Assembly: GCA_905250115.1 (NCBI GenBank)
Contig: CAJNOI010000100.1
Location: forward strand, 44,404 to 108,403
Direction: 5' to 3'
From: Adineta steineri
Lineage: Eukaryota > Rotifera > Eurotatoria > Adinetida > Adinetidae
DNA length: 64,000 nucleotides
The translations under genes and the position numbers were made by a program. How positions within the stretch are numbered: position 1 is the first letter of the stretch; every line of letters begins with the position of its first letter. Positions 52,520 through 62,140 of this stretch are shown piece after piece. The notes under the pieces were generated by a model. That model had not been told where the DNA came from, did no database searches, and saw nothing but the letters and a program-made list of their open reading frames with translations.

Positions 52520-53089
52520 CTATAATTTTGATGGAATTTCTTGAAAATTTATTTTATAATTATCTTTAAATGATTGCATAGATGGTGAAAATGGTGGTGA
52601 TTCAATTGATTTACTTTGAATATCATCAACTAACATTTGTGGTGTAAGTGAACGTGGAGTAACAGCTAATCGAACTAATAATGAAAAAACTTTTTCATTA
52701 GTTTTTTCACGAATCATCCATTGTTCAACATAAAATGCTTTATCATCCCATGCATTTATACGTGAAATAAATTTAAATCGATCACCTAATTCAATACTTT
52801 GACGATATTGAATTTGAAATGCACTTATTAACGCATGAGCATCTTTCATTCCATTTTTTCTTCGTTTTACTATTGAATTCCATAAACCAGTTTCAAGTAA
52901 TAAAGAAAAACGTCCAAAATCAGCTTCACGTAAATATCGTGCATTATTCATATGCCAATTAAAATCGAGATCATTTGGCCAACAACGACCATGAACTACT
53001 GATTCAGATAAAAGATTTATTAACTTTTTATTACTTTTAAATCGTTGAAATAATCCTACTGCACGAATAAAATAACCAAAATCAAGCAT
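52520..53089 (-). CDS. THEM6: THEM6-like hotdog-fold thioesterase, 189 aa
   Basis: Intronless. The conserved core reads RCWPNDLDFNWHMNNARYLREADFGRF, with the hotdog DxxxHMNNxxY motif carrying the candidate catalytic Asp/Asn. Beta strands follow (HALISAFQIQYRQSI, FKFISRI, FYVEQWMI), then RLAVTPRSLTPQ. Length and motif order match animal THEM6 (DSCD75-type) proteins, though the human protein is slightly longer with a clearer N-terminal membrane segment. Family members are acyl-CoA or ACP thioesterase-like, associated with ER lipid metabolism. Activity is not proven for this one. The start ATG at 53089 gives a short hydrophobic N-terminus (MLDFGYFIRAVGLF). Confidence 0.88.
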   Translation of the reverse strand: MLDFGYFIRAVGLFQRFKSNKKLINLLSESVVHGRCWPNDLDFNWHMNNARYLREADFGRFSLLLETGLWNSIVKRRKNGMKDAHALISAFQIQYRQSIELGDRFKFISRINAWDDKAFYVEQWMIREKTNEKVFSLLVRLAVTPRSLTPQMLVDDIQSKSIESPPFSPSMQSFKDNYKINFQEIPSKL

Positions 53090-54160
53090 TTGTTTTTCTT
53101 AATACAATACAAGGTTTATCTTTTTGAGAGAGAGTATATAGCTTGTTTTTCATTGACTATGGTTTATCACCAATAAGTAGAGGGAGAGAGAGATAGAGGT
53201 CATACTTACACGTCATCTTATGACGGGTTTATTTCACACAAGCGTTACATTGAATAAAAATGATCTTAAACGAGATAATAGAAGTTTTGATTTCATGCCT
53301 AATTGGAATAGAAAAATTCGAGTAAACTTGAAGATCATCAACTTTGAAAAATTTGAGACAACGATTTTTACGATAGATATTGACAAAGGTCATCCTATTA
53401 ACCTACAGAACGATTTCTAATATATGTTCAATAAATATCTAGTTTAAGAACAAAAGAAAAGGTTAATGAACGATTCTCATAAAATCAAATTTAAAAGAAA
53501 CGAGAAGAATAACCTTGATAATTGAAAAATGTTTAGATATGAATTATTTTTTAAAACTATTAGAAATTCAATATATTATATAAGAACTATAAATAATCTT
53601 GAGATTTTTTTCATTCAAGAGTCTCAAGATTATTTCTATTTCTCATACATTAAAGTAGAATTGCACAGTTTATGATTAGTATGTTAAAAAGAAAATCATC
53701 TTTTTGTTTGTAATCGAATATTTTCCCATTTCAATTAAAATTAAAACAACTACATTAAGTTTACTATTCAAAAGAGTTATCTTTGAAAAAAAATCAATAA
53801 TTTCATAAAGTTTTTCTCTCATTTTTTTAAACTCCTATGTTAATGTTTCATATGAATTCCAACGTAGAAAAATGTTTTTTTCACCTAAAGTCAAATGTGT
53901 TTTGTTCGATATCAATAATAAATTATTGGTTAAAAAAAAGCTCTTACTTTTCCTTTTTTCTTTCAATGTAATTTTAAAATAATAAACTAATAACACTTTT
54001 TCCTTTTTTACTCTCCGTACTTTAAGTTATATGTTAATCAACGATGTTTGCCATTTTTAGAGAAGTATTCACTTTTTTTTCTAAATTTCAATATGTTATA
54101 TTGTTTAAATCTAAAATCAAAAAAAAGTTTTAAATGTTTTTTTTTCATAGTTGAATTTAT
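53090..54160. other. Intergenic with a 14-bp perfect hairpin
   Basis: No supported gene. A short frame at 53220-53420 lacks features. A perfect hairpin is annotated at 53591-53635. Confidence 0.45.
53591..53635. repeat. Perfect 14-bp stem hairpin
   Basis: AAATAATCTTGAGA (53591-53604) and TCTCAAGATTATTT (53622-53635) are exact reverse complements around a 17-nt loop. The size fits a small palindrome or a precursor-like hairpin, but there is no further support for an RNA gene. Confidence 0.6.
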
Positions 54161-54390
54161 TCTTTTTTTCGTAGAGAAGAATCTAACAGAAATAAATTGT
54201 TTGCTTGTATGTCCGCACTTCACTATGATTAATCCAAGACTTAGTTAAAGATATAAGGGTTAACCGAAGGGTATTCGGGGTCGAGAAACTCGAATCTGAT
54301 GTTAATTTTTGAAATTGTTTACTGATAGTAGCGAAGACACATCGTTTCTACGAGAAAGAGCTGAGCGAGTCTCCTGACGAGTGTTAGTTG
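54161..54390 (+). repeat. Dispersed ~245-bp repeat family, copy G (near full length)
   Basis: Begins TCTTTTTTTCGTAGAGAAGA and ends GACGAGTGTTAGTTG. It contains TGCTTGTATGTCCGCACTTC and GGTCGAGAAACTCGAATCTG. It is one of the three most complete copies. Confidence 0.75.
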
Positions 54391-54849
54391 TATATTTATT
54401 CTCATATTTCTAAACTCTTTGATAAAACTAGTAGAAGTTAATATAATTTTCTAATGTAATAAATCAATTATAAAATTTTTGACTGAAAAAATAAATGAGT
54501 AAGAATTACACGTGAGATGAAAGATTTTTCGCAAGTATTCTAAGAGATTCTATAAATAATATATCATTGTTTTCTGTGAAAATCTTTTCTTTTAGAATAT
54601 CTTTCGTTCAATGCAAAGCTGTGACACATACGATTATATTCTTCTATAAATTCAATTAACTATATGTCATCGAATAATTGAATAAATATTTTTTGTGCAT
54701 TCATTTTCAATTATGGTAATAAACAGATAATAGATATATATGTATATAAATGACATTTTCTATGTTATTAATAAATAGAAAAAGTAAAGAGTGTTGTATT
54801 ATATATAATAATTCTAATATTTTAGATAAAATATAAATTTATATGTATA

Positions 54850-55523
54850 ATGAATTTCTTTAATGAAGAAGAAGAATTAAATGAAAAATCTGAATGTTTA
54901 TTTAAAAATAAAATCTGTCTTATAATTTTATTTATTTGTATTGGTATTTTCATGATATTATTACTTTTTGATAAATCATATCGATTTAATTTTTCAATTT
55001 CATCAAAACAAATTTTATTTAATAATCAAACAAATATTAGTTATTTAAAAAATTAAATAAAATTTATTCAAAATTTCGATGTAATGAATCAGAAAATGAT
55101 ATTCATGCATGGAGAGAACGTCTTTGTATATTTTCAAAAATTTGTTATAATATTGATGCAAATTATTTTTATTATTTTCGATCAAATGAAAAACCTATCT
55201 ATTATGATTCATCAAAAGATATGATATATGGATTTGGTAAACCTAATGGAATTTTTAATTTATTATCTTTATCAACTGGTGGAAGTATACCATGGGCGCC
55301 ATTAACTGTAAGTGGATCAATGGAAGGAGCTTTTTTAAATCATATATCTCATGTTAAAAAACATTATTATCAAATATATAAACCAAAAGATTATAAATTT
55401 GATTATCCAGCATCTACAAATACAAGAGAAGATTCATCGATTGTTATAAATATGACATGTTTAAAATTATTAATTGATAATGCTTTACAAGATATTGAAC
55501 CTTCACATTATTTTCTTTTTTGA
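54850..55523 (+). pseudogene. Type II membrane GT61/EOGT-like glycosyltransferase fragment, frameshifted
   Basis: From the ATG at 54850 the frame encodes an acidic N-tail and a single membrane helix (ICLIILFICIGIFMILLLF), the layout of Golgi type II glycosyltransferases. It runs to a stop at 55054-55056. One base shifted, at the A-run around 55047-55052, the frame continues without break. It passes through HAWRERLCIFSKICYN and FYYFRSNEKP to a stop at 55521-55523. The Cys-Leu/Phe-Cys block followed by FYYF resembles the start of the GT61/DUF563 (EOGT-like) domain. Only about 220 residues are present against 400-500 in that family, and the catalytic C-terminal half is not seen. It is either a homopolymer sequencing error in a truncated gene or a true pseudogene. 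Family assignment is tentative. Confidence 0.55.
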
Positions 55524-56551
55524 TACAAATATGGGAGATTTTGTTTTTTTTGAAAATTTTATTTAAGAAGGTTCATTTTATTCATGTAGTACTTTATATT
55601 CACTGACAAATTTTCTATAAGATAAACTAGTTCACAAATATTTTTAGTTATTCATAAATAAATCTAACTGACTGTTTTCTTTTAAAAGTTCTTCTCATAC
55701 TCAAAATTTTTGTTGAATAGATACCTTGTTTTTTATAGGATCAAAGAGAAAATCGAGAAGTATAGGCTCATATTTTATTTTGATTTTTGTGGTTGCTGTT
55801 AGAATACTTGTTCTTGCAATCTGAAATATATCTATGTACATAGTCGATAAATATTTTCTATTTTCATCAATTGAATGGCAGAAAATTACGTTTATATCTA
55901 TTTCTAAGAGTTAATAATAAATCTATAAATCCTATTCTTCTTTACTGTGTGTTCTCGTGATTGAATACTTAAGTAATAATTAAAATCAAGCACACTTAAT
56001 ACTGCATCATTACTGTAGATAATAAAACTCGTTTACATTATTGAAATTCAAGAAAACGATAGATCTTTTGAAGATTGTGTTTATCAAAATCTATTGCATT
56101 CTTCATATAAATATATGTCTCTTATAAACTCTTCTCAATATGACACAATAAACTTTATTTTTCTATTTTGAATATATCTAATTTTCATCAATTAGTAGAT
56201 CATATACTATGGTATCTACTCAAATTTTGTGAAACACAAGTGACTCTTCAGCTTGACTTAGTTTATAATTGTTGGAGATGATAATTCTTTGTTATATAGT
56301 GTAACAACAAAAATTTATTAAAATGAAGATTATATGGAATGAAAGTTAGTTAATGTAGTAAGCTTAATAAATGAAAAAGAAACAAAAGAAAACAAAGTAT
56401 CAAATGAATATATACAGTGTACAAAAAAAGGATTATAGTTTTTTAAACTGAATTGATTGTACATACAAACTATGATAAATTAATAAATGTAGTTATATGC
56501 AATAAATTAAAAAGCAGAATGTTTTTGAGAAAACTGTTCATATTTGTTAAA
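55524..56551. other. Intergenic, 1 kb, nothing recognised
   Basis: AT-rich sequence without a supported gene or structured repeat. Confidence 0.45.
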
Positions 56552-58337
56552 CTAATAGCAATAGCCATTCGAATTACAGCCATAACAACACGGTTGACCA
56601 TTACTATCAGAACAAAAATGCGGGAAATAGTTACAGCATAGACCAGATAAACATTGAGTTGAACAGCAAAAAGTTTGAACACCACACTTGAGGCAAGCTA
56701 TAAAAAAGAAGCATGAATGTTAAAACCATATAAGTTATGAAAGTATGTTACTTGGCACTTGTGTGATAAAAAAGAAATGAAAATTTCAACTTTTGAAATG
56801 AATTAAAAATCTTTACTAAAGGTTCGTAGCCTATACAAAACTCTGTTTTCAAGTTTGATAATCATGCTACTTTTTCTTCGAAGTATCACAAAATCGCTCA
56901 ACTATCAAATGTGATCACAATTCTGTCAGCAAGCATACTGAATGTTTTGTATACTTTGTCTGATTACAAACAAATGTGTTCGAGATGGAAAGAAATATTT
57001 TTTCTTGCTTACTTGTTGTTGTACTAGTAGTAGTTGTTGTTGTGGTGGTTCTAGTGGTTGTAGTTGTCGTTGTTGTGGTACTAGTGGTTGTAGTTGTTGT
57101 TGTGCTGGTGGTGGTAGTGCTGGTGGTTGTTGTGGTGGTAGTGGTACTAGTGATTGTAGTAGTAGTAGTAGTAGTGGTTGTTGTTGTTGTTGTTGTGCTA
57201 CTAGTGGTCGTTGTTGCTGTGGTGCTGGTGGTTGTTGTAGTACTAGTGGTTGTCGTTGTTGTGGTACTAGTAGTTGTTGTTGTGGTGGTAGTGGTGCTAG
57301 TGGTCGTAGTTGTTGTTGTGCTGGTGGTGGTGATGGTGCTAGTGCTTGTTGTAGTTGTTGTGCTAGTAGTTGTTGTTATGGTGCTAGTGCTTGTTGTAGT
57401 ACTAGTGCTTGTTGTAGTACTAGTGGTTGTTGTGGTGCTAGTAGTTGTTGTTGTGGTGGTAGTAGTGCTAGTGGTTGTAGTTGTTGTTGTTGTGCTGGTG
57501 GTGGTGGTGCTAGTGCTTGTTGTGGTACTAGTGCTTGTTGTTGTTGTAGTGGTAGTGGTTGTAGTTGTTGTCGTGGTACTACTGGTTGTAGTAATAGTTG
57601 TTGTTGTTGTTGTTGTGGTGGTGGTGGTGGTGGTAGTACTAGTAGTAGTTGTTGTGGTAGTAATAGTAGTTGTTGTCTCCGTGATGGTAGTTGTAATTGT
57701 CACCGTGGTGGTACTAGTTGTTGCTGACTCAGTGGTGGTAGCAGTTGTTGCTGGCGTCGTTGTGGTAGCAGTGGTTGTTGATGTAATTGGTACTGTAGCA
57801 TTAATTGTTGTTGATATAATTGACATTGCAGTAGTTGATTCTATTTTCAAACAAAAGTATAACAAAAAGAAAAACAATAAATCAATTATAGCCAAGATTG
57901 AACTGTTTTCGATTCTCAAAGAGTAAGAAAAATTTCATTTAAATGATGAAAACTTATATTTTAATTAAAGATGAAGAGTGACATTGTTGTCGAACGCGCT
58001 TGTGTTGCTAAAGAGCTCCAAGAGAAACAGCCTACTTACCAATGATAAAACCATGGAAATTATTTGTATTACTATCAACACCGTCAGGATAAGATTGAAC
58101 ATGGCAAAGGTCCACAGATAAAGTACTTCCATCGTCTGCCGTGATATTAACATTAGTCACAGTATTGAATTTGTTACTTATATTAACGAATAGATCTACT
58201 TGACAAGACAAATTTTGGCATGGGAAACTCGGTGGATAATTCAATGCAATACCAAAGACGATAGCATCACCGGAACTATTTGTTTTATCGCATTCAATAC
58301 TATATGTCAAGTCATAGGTAAATATAATTAGCAGAAA
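56552..58337 (-). CDS. Thr-rich mosaic protein with Cys-rich C-terminal exon, 5'-truncated
   Basis: Exons ~58337-58040, 57840-57013 and 56697-56552, with GT-AG introns and all joins in phase 1. Exon 1 gives a beta-rich, Cys-containing extracellular module (YSIECDKTNSSG, FPCQNLSCQVDLFVNISNKF). Exon 2 is a 276-codon Thr/Ser mucin-like linker. Exon 3 is a small Cys-rich module (CLKCGVQTFCCSTQC ... QPCCYGCNSNGYCY) ending in TAG. The open frame upstream of exon 1 begins FLLIIFTYD, which looks like the end of a signal peptide. It meets a stop at 58338-58340 with no in-frame ATG, only 13 bp from the stop of the next gene. The gene is therefore truncated, or its first exon is elsewhere. The linker exon shares start sequence and phase with that of the NHL gene at 3.8-4.3 kb. 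Confidence 0.75.
57013..57840 (-). repeat. Trinucleotide (ACN)n array, Thr-rich linker exon
   Basis: 828 bp of ACN/TCN codons in the minus frame, with ACC/ACT/ACA variation and scattered Ser. On the plus strand the same DNA gives poly-Val and Cys/Ser/Gly-rich shadow frames, which I reject. Confidence 0.85.
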
Positions 58338-58353
58338 TTAATTAAAAAGAAAA

Positions 58354-58887
58354 TTACTCTCGGCGACGTCGACCTTTGCCGCTAGTTGCTTTTGTAATGC
58401 CGATACCAGTGACGCCGATGCAATCAACGATGAAACCCATTGCGGCTGCCAGCTAAAATATATTATACATTATGAATTAACATATAAGATAAAAAATACG
58501 TTTAGAGCAGCTGTCTGACGGTTGGTGACAGATTGTGCGGCGCGCTTTCTCCCTAATCCAGATGGTGTAAGGTAAGAGGCATCGAACGCTTTAAGTGAAT
58601 TTACTAGTAAAGAATATATATGTATAGAATATAAATAATAAACAAAAACTAACTAGTGGCCATTAACGTTATGTCGTCGTTGATTCTCTTGATATTGGTG
58701 GTGCTAAAATCCTTACTCGATACATAGACTGGAATAAGTGAAAGAGCAACTGTGCACGCAAAGGCAATTAGTGCCATTACGAAAAGGCCAAGTATAGAAA
58801 GGCTATATAATAAGAAAAAAATGGATAAAAGTCATTAGAGACATTCAAAACTCACGTTCGAGACCGTGTTAATCGTATATGAACCAT
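58354..58887 (-). CDS. Small single-pass membrane protein, four exons, 127 aa
   Basis: Exons 58887-58856, 58802-58654, 58603-58500 and 58452-58354 are all bounded by GT-AG introns of 47-53 bp, with consistent phases (2, 1, 0). The protein begins with a basic stretch (MVHIRLTRSR). A strong hydrophobic helix follows (SILGLFVMALIAFACTVALS), then a polar region (YVSSKDFSTTNIKRINDD) and a Gly/Ile-rich segment (GFIVDCIGVTGIGITK) before a very basic tail (GKGRRRRE). Topology as a signal-anchor protein, or as a small secreted protein with an uncleaved anchor, is likely. No family is recognised. Four short exons with perfect splice sites and frame argue strongly that it is a real gene. The stop lies 16 bp from the truncated neighbour. 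Confidence 0.8.
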
Positions 58888-59740
58888 AGCTGTCAGTTAG
58901 TTGAATAAGTATTGTCTTAAAAAGAAGAAAAATCAAAAATGAATTTGTATATGAAAATCGAATAGCGAAAAGAAGTCAGTTCGACATTTGAAATTTACAA
59001 GTTTCTGGTTATCAGCGATGTCCCAATTCTTCTTTTAATCAAATTAAATTGTCGTGTTAAAACTGAAAATATCAAATAATGAATCTATCATTTTATTAAA
59101 AAACATACAAAATAAGTAATTGGTATTGGTGGCATACCAATACCCAATAGTCACCACTACCAATATCAGTAGAAAAATAATTAAACAAATATGTAAAATG
59201 CATAGAATCTTATAGTTTCTCCCCTCCACGGTTCATTGATTCATAAGATGTACTTTTCTCTGTTTTTCTTTCCCTTTGTCATTATGAAAAAAACAAGCAT
59301 CTAATTAGGAACAATAATATATATATCTTTGTTTTTATGTCATGCATATAATGTACATATCTTATAATTGATTTAAATGGAAAAAATAAATGTGAATCGT
59401 ATATCATTTTTTCTCATTAACGAAATACACAAAGGTAATTATTTACGTAAGTTTTTAGTTAGATGATTTTTCTTTTTCATATTATGAGCAGTTATCGTGT
59501 CACCACTGTGACTGTTCTCAAAAATAATCGTTCTCTGGATCGAAAAAAAAAAAGTGTGTGGGTTTTATTCTCACCTCGTTCGGACAGTCACAAACCCTCA
59601 AGATTTAAAGATCAATTTTGTATATTCAACAAATTCTTTTTATTTAATCAGAACGATAAGTTTATCTTTCACAGATTGAACAATATCAAAAAGTTTAATA
59701 GCTGTACCACTTGCAATATTAAAAATTTCAATAAATTTTC
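58888..59740. other. Intergenic with degenerate hAT-MITE-like core and telomere-like hairpin
   Basis: At 59118-59170 a TATTGGTATTGG...CCAATACC palindrome resembles the interior of the MITE at 61.6 kb but lacks its ends. At 59553-59602 there is a telomere-like element. No gene is supported. Confidence 0.45.
59553..59602. repeat. Telomere-like hairpin
   Basis: GTGTGTGGG, a T-rich loop (TTTTATTCTCACC), then CACAAACCCTCAAG. The outer end matches the CTTGAGGG consensus. Confidence 0.55.
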
Positions 59741-59744
59741 TAAT

Positions 59745-60320
59745 AAAAAGTAATTGAATAGTAAGAAAATATCTAGACAAGCATTTAAAGGTGCATTCTT
59801 AATTTTTTCAATCATTGAAGGTATAAAAAAAGGTTTTTGCTTGATTTGGAGAGCTATAACTCAATATATGACCAGTACATATAGGTAAATTATATTTATT
59901 TCGATAAATTTTCGCTCATTCATCAGTTTGTGCTTTTGTTAAACCATAAATAACAATTGGATTTAATGATGATGTTTCATTAATAAATTATTCTTCTAAT
60001 GATAATGATGAATAAACATGTAAAGTTGAAGCAATAAATATTCAAGGACATATTTCTTTTGTAAAATGTAAACAACAGTTTTCTAAACGATTTAAAGTTT
60101 CAAGTGTATTAATATTAAATGCTTTTAATGATTGGTACAATTGCAGCAAAATGAGATATTCCATCTAATTCATTTTGATTACAAAGCCAATTATTAATAT
60201 CAGAATTATTTTGAATATCACTTTTAAGCAGAATAAATGCTACATTTTGATTTTCATAAGACCATTTTTTTAAAGATCATTACCAAGTATACAAATATAT
60301 AAAATATCCGAATTCATAAT
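59745..60320 (-). pseudogene. NAD-dependent sugar epimerase/dehydratase (extended SDR) pseudogene
   Basis: On the minus strand, successive frames read DGISHFAAIV (the Rossmann/Asn-Ala-Ala-type strand of extended SDRs), NTLETLNRLEN, then NETSSLNPIVIYGLTKAQTD with the SDR catalytic YxxxK. PICTGHILSYSSPNQAKTFF follows. At least four frame changes and in-frame stops separate these blocks, so the gene is dead. The family acts on nucleotide-sugars; the exact enzyme cannot be told from the remnant. Confidence 0.65.
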
Positions 60321-60332
60321 TTAAAAAAAATT

Positions 60333-61230
60333 AGATTAATTCTTTATCTATAAATAATAGATCTAAACTATTATTATTGATCATATTCATTATATATATT
60401 TAATTAATAATAAAAAAATACAATTTAATAAAATCAAATATTTTTACATAAAAAATTCTTATTTATAATTTCTATGATGAATAAGTTCGTCATTAGCAAT
60501 CTAAATTCTATTCATTTACAAAAGAATACATTTCCAACTGTTTTTATTTTAAAAATAATTCCGACATGTATAGAAGATCCATATCAATTTACTATTAGCC
60601 CGACTTCAATCATAACGAAAAATGAGAGTTAGAAGTTTAGATTTGTACGCAACAAATTCCTGAAAGCTGTAGAAAAGATAATAGTTAGTGGGTATAATAG
60701 GGAAAAATGACGTATTTCTCAGGGGACAAAGACATTTGGTACTAGGTGTCCCAAGCACCAAGTGATCCGTGCAGTTGTGAGTGTGTGCAGTATGAGAAAA
60801 GAATGACCTATACACTGACACCTACCCTCAAATTTATTTCTCAGCAAAAAACAGCAGATTGAAAATCGCTAGTAGTTTTAAAGTACTTGGAAAATGTTGG
60901 TCGAATTCGTATAGGCATTTCTAGAATATCCTTCAAAAAAGTTTATTTTCTATTTTACAGTGTTCATTACAATAATAAAAGATTTGACGATCTACAGGCT
61001 ATAGTAAAAATATACAATCAAGGAATTTGATCCGTACAAATCAAAACTTCTTACTTTCATTCATCGAACAAAACAAATAAGATCGACTAATAGTGAATTG
61101 TTTAAGTAATCATGTCGTATTTTATTGATTATAATTGTGCGATGAATGTTTTTCCATTTTAAATATTTAATAGAATTAAATTTTAATTAATTAATAGTAT
61201 AACAAAAAGAATAATTTTTGAAATTGTTTT
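60333..61230. other. Intergenic with telomere-like hairpin
   Basis: The only structured item is a telomere-like element at 60770-60832, whose reversed loop TATAGGTCATTCTTTTCTCA matches the 26-kb core. Confidence 0.5.
60770..60832. repeat. Telomere-like hairpin with conserved loop
   Basis: GTGAGTGTGTGCAGTATGAG, AAAAGAATGACCTATACAC, then TGACACCTACCCTCAA. The loop in reverse reads TATAGGTCATTCTTTTCTCA. Confidence 0.6.
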
Positions 61231-61234
61231 TTGT

Positions 61235-61446
61235 TTGTGTATAAAAAACCTCCATTAAATAAAACAATTATTGAACCAATAAATGTATTGAAATTTAATG
61301 TTGATTGTATATATAATTCACTAAGAATAATTAAACAAAATTTATTAACATTATTTATATTGCTGATAGAAGTTTATTTAATGAAAATGCACTTACGCTT
61401 AATAGAAAAGAAAATATATTATATGAATTTTTTCATTGAAAATTAA
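61235..61446 (+). pseudogene. Second extended-SDR (UDP-sugar decarboxylase-like) fragment
   Basis: The frame PPLNKTIIEPINVLKFNVDC is followed by IYNSLRIIKQN and then EVYLMKMHL. This resembles the SP...Y..PI.VL.FNV.GT.N.LR.AK.N.....STSEVYG region of UDP-glucuronate decarboxylase-type SDRs. The STS preceding EVY is lost by a small shift, and neither the Rossmann start nor the YxxxK is present. The open frame has no ATG at its start. I call it a decayed fragment, with modest certainty on family. Confidence 0.4.
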
Positions 61447-61597
61447 TTTTATATCAAATAAAAATTCATTTAACTCACCAATTATATAGATAAGAATAAT
61501 AAGAATTCGTAAAGACAAGAAATTATTTTAATTAAATTTTATTTTTCTTAAGTTAACCTAACTACTTTATAATAAATTTTTTCTATTTTAAAATAAA

Positions 61598-62140
61598 TCA
61601 AAATAAATGTAGAATATGTAATGAATAGGGATGTCACAATACCAATACGGTATTGGGGTATTGGTATTGGGTACTGGGTGGTATTGGTATCGGTATTGGT
61701 ATTGGTATTGGTAAAATAAGTATTGTGACATCCCTAGTAATGAAAATCTTATATTTTTATCAATAACGGAAATTTTTTATCATTATCAACCAAAAACACA
61801 ACTAAGAATATACAAATATAGTGAAGTTACAACAAAACGTTACAGCTACAATTATCAATATAGAATAAACGTAAACTTTAACAACATAACCATTTACATG
61901 AATATCAATGACAGCCGATGTTGATTCGATCTCGTTTGTCATTGGTATTCATGTAAATATTTATGTTGTTAAAGTTAAAGTCTTTCGTGTATCTATAGTA
62001 ACGTGCTCTTGTAACTTCATTATATTTGTATATTCTTGGTTATGTGTTTTTAGTTGATAATGATCGAAAGAATGATCCAAAATTTTCGTTATTATTAAAA
62101 ATATAAGATTTTCATTACATATTCTAGATTTATTTTCAAA
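61598..62140. mobile_element. Foldback element (palindrome) with nested MITE
   Basis: Two ~195-bp arms are inverted copies: left 61598-61910 (excluding the nested insertion) and right ~61940-62140. They share AGAATATGTAATGA, AAGAATATACAAATATA.TGA and CTTTAACAACATAA. The left arm is interrupted at 61626-61736 by a hAT MITE. No protein is encoded. Confidence 0.8.
61626..61736. mobile_element. hAT-type MITE, 111 bp, with 8-bp target duplication
   Basis: Perfect 17-bp terminal inverted repeats TAGGGATGTCACAATAC / GTATTGTGACATCCCTA, flanked by GTAATGAA on both sides (61618-61625 and 61737-61744). An 8-bp target duplication and TAGGG-type ends fit the hAT superfamily. The interior is a GGTATT satellite-like palindrome. 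It is non-autonomous. Confidence 0.9.

Noticed and set aside
53591-53635. Hairpin as a microRNA gene
   Set aside because: The stem is only 14 bp, shorter than a typical animal pre-miRNA stem, and no flanking support is visible.
56942-57926. Long plus-strand frames rich in Val or in Cys/Ser/Gly opposite the Thr array
   Set aside because: They are the complement of ACN codon repeats. The minus frame has splice sites, phase-consistent neighbours and a Cys-rich tail, so these are shadows.
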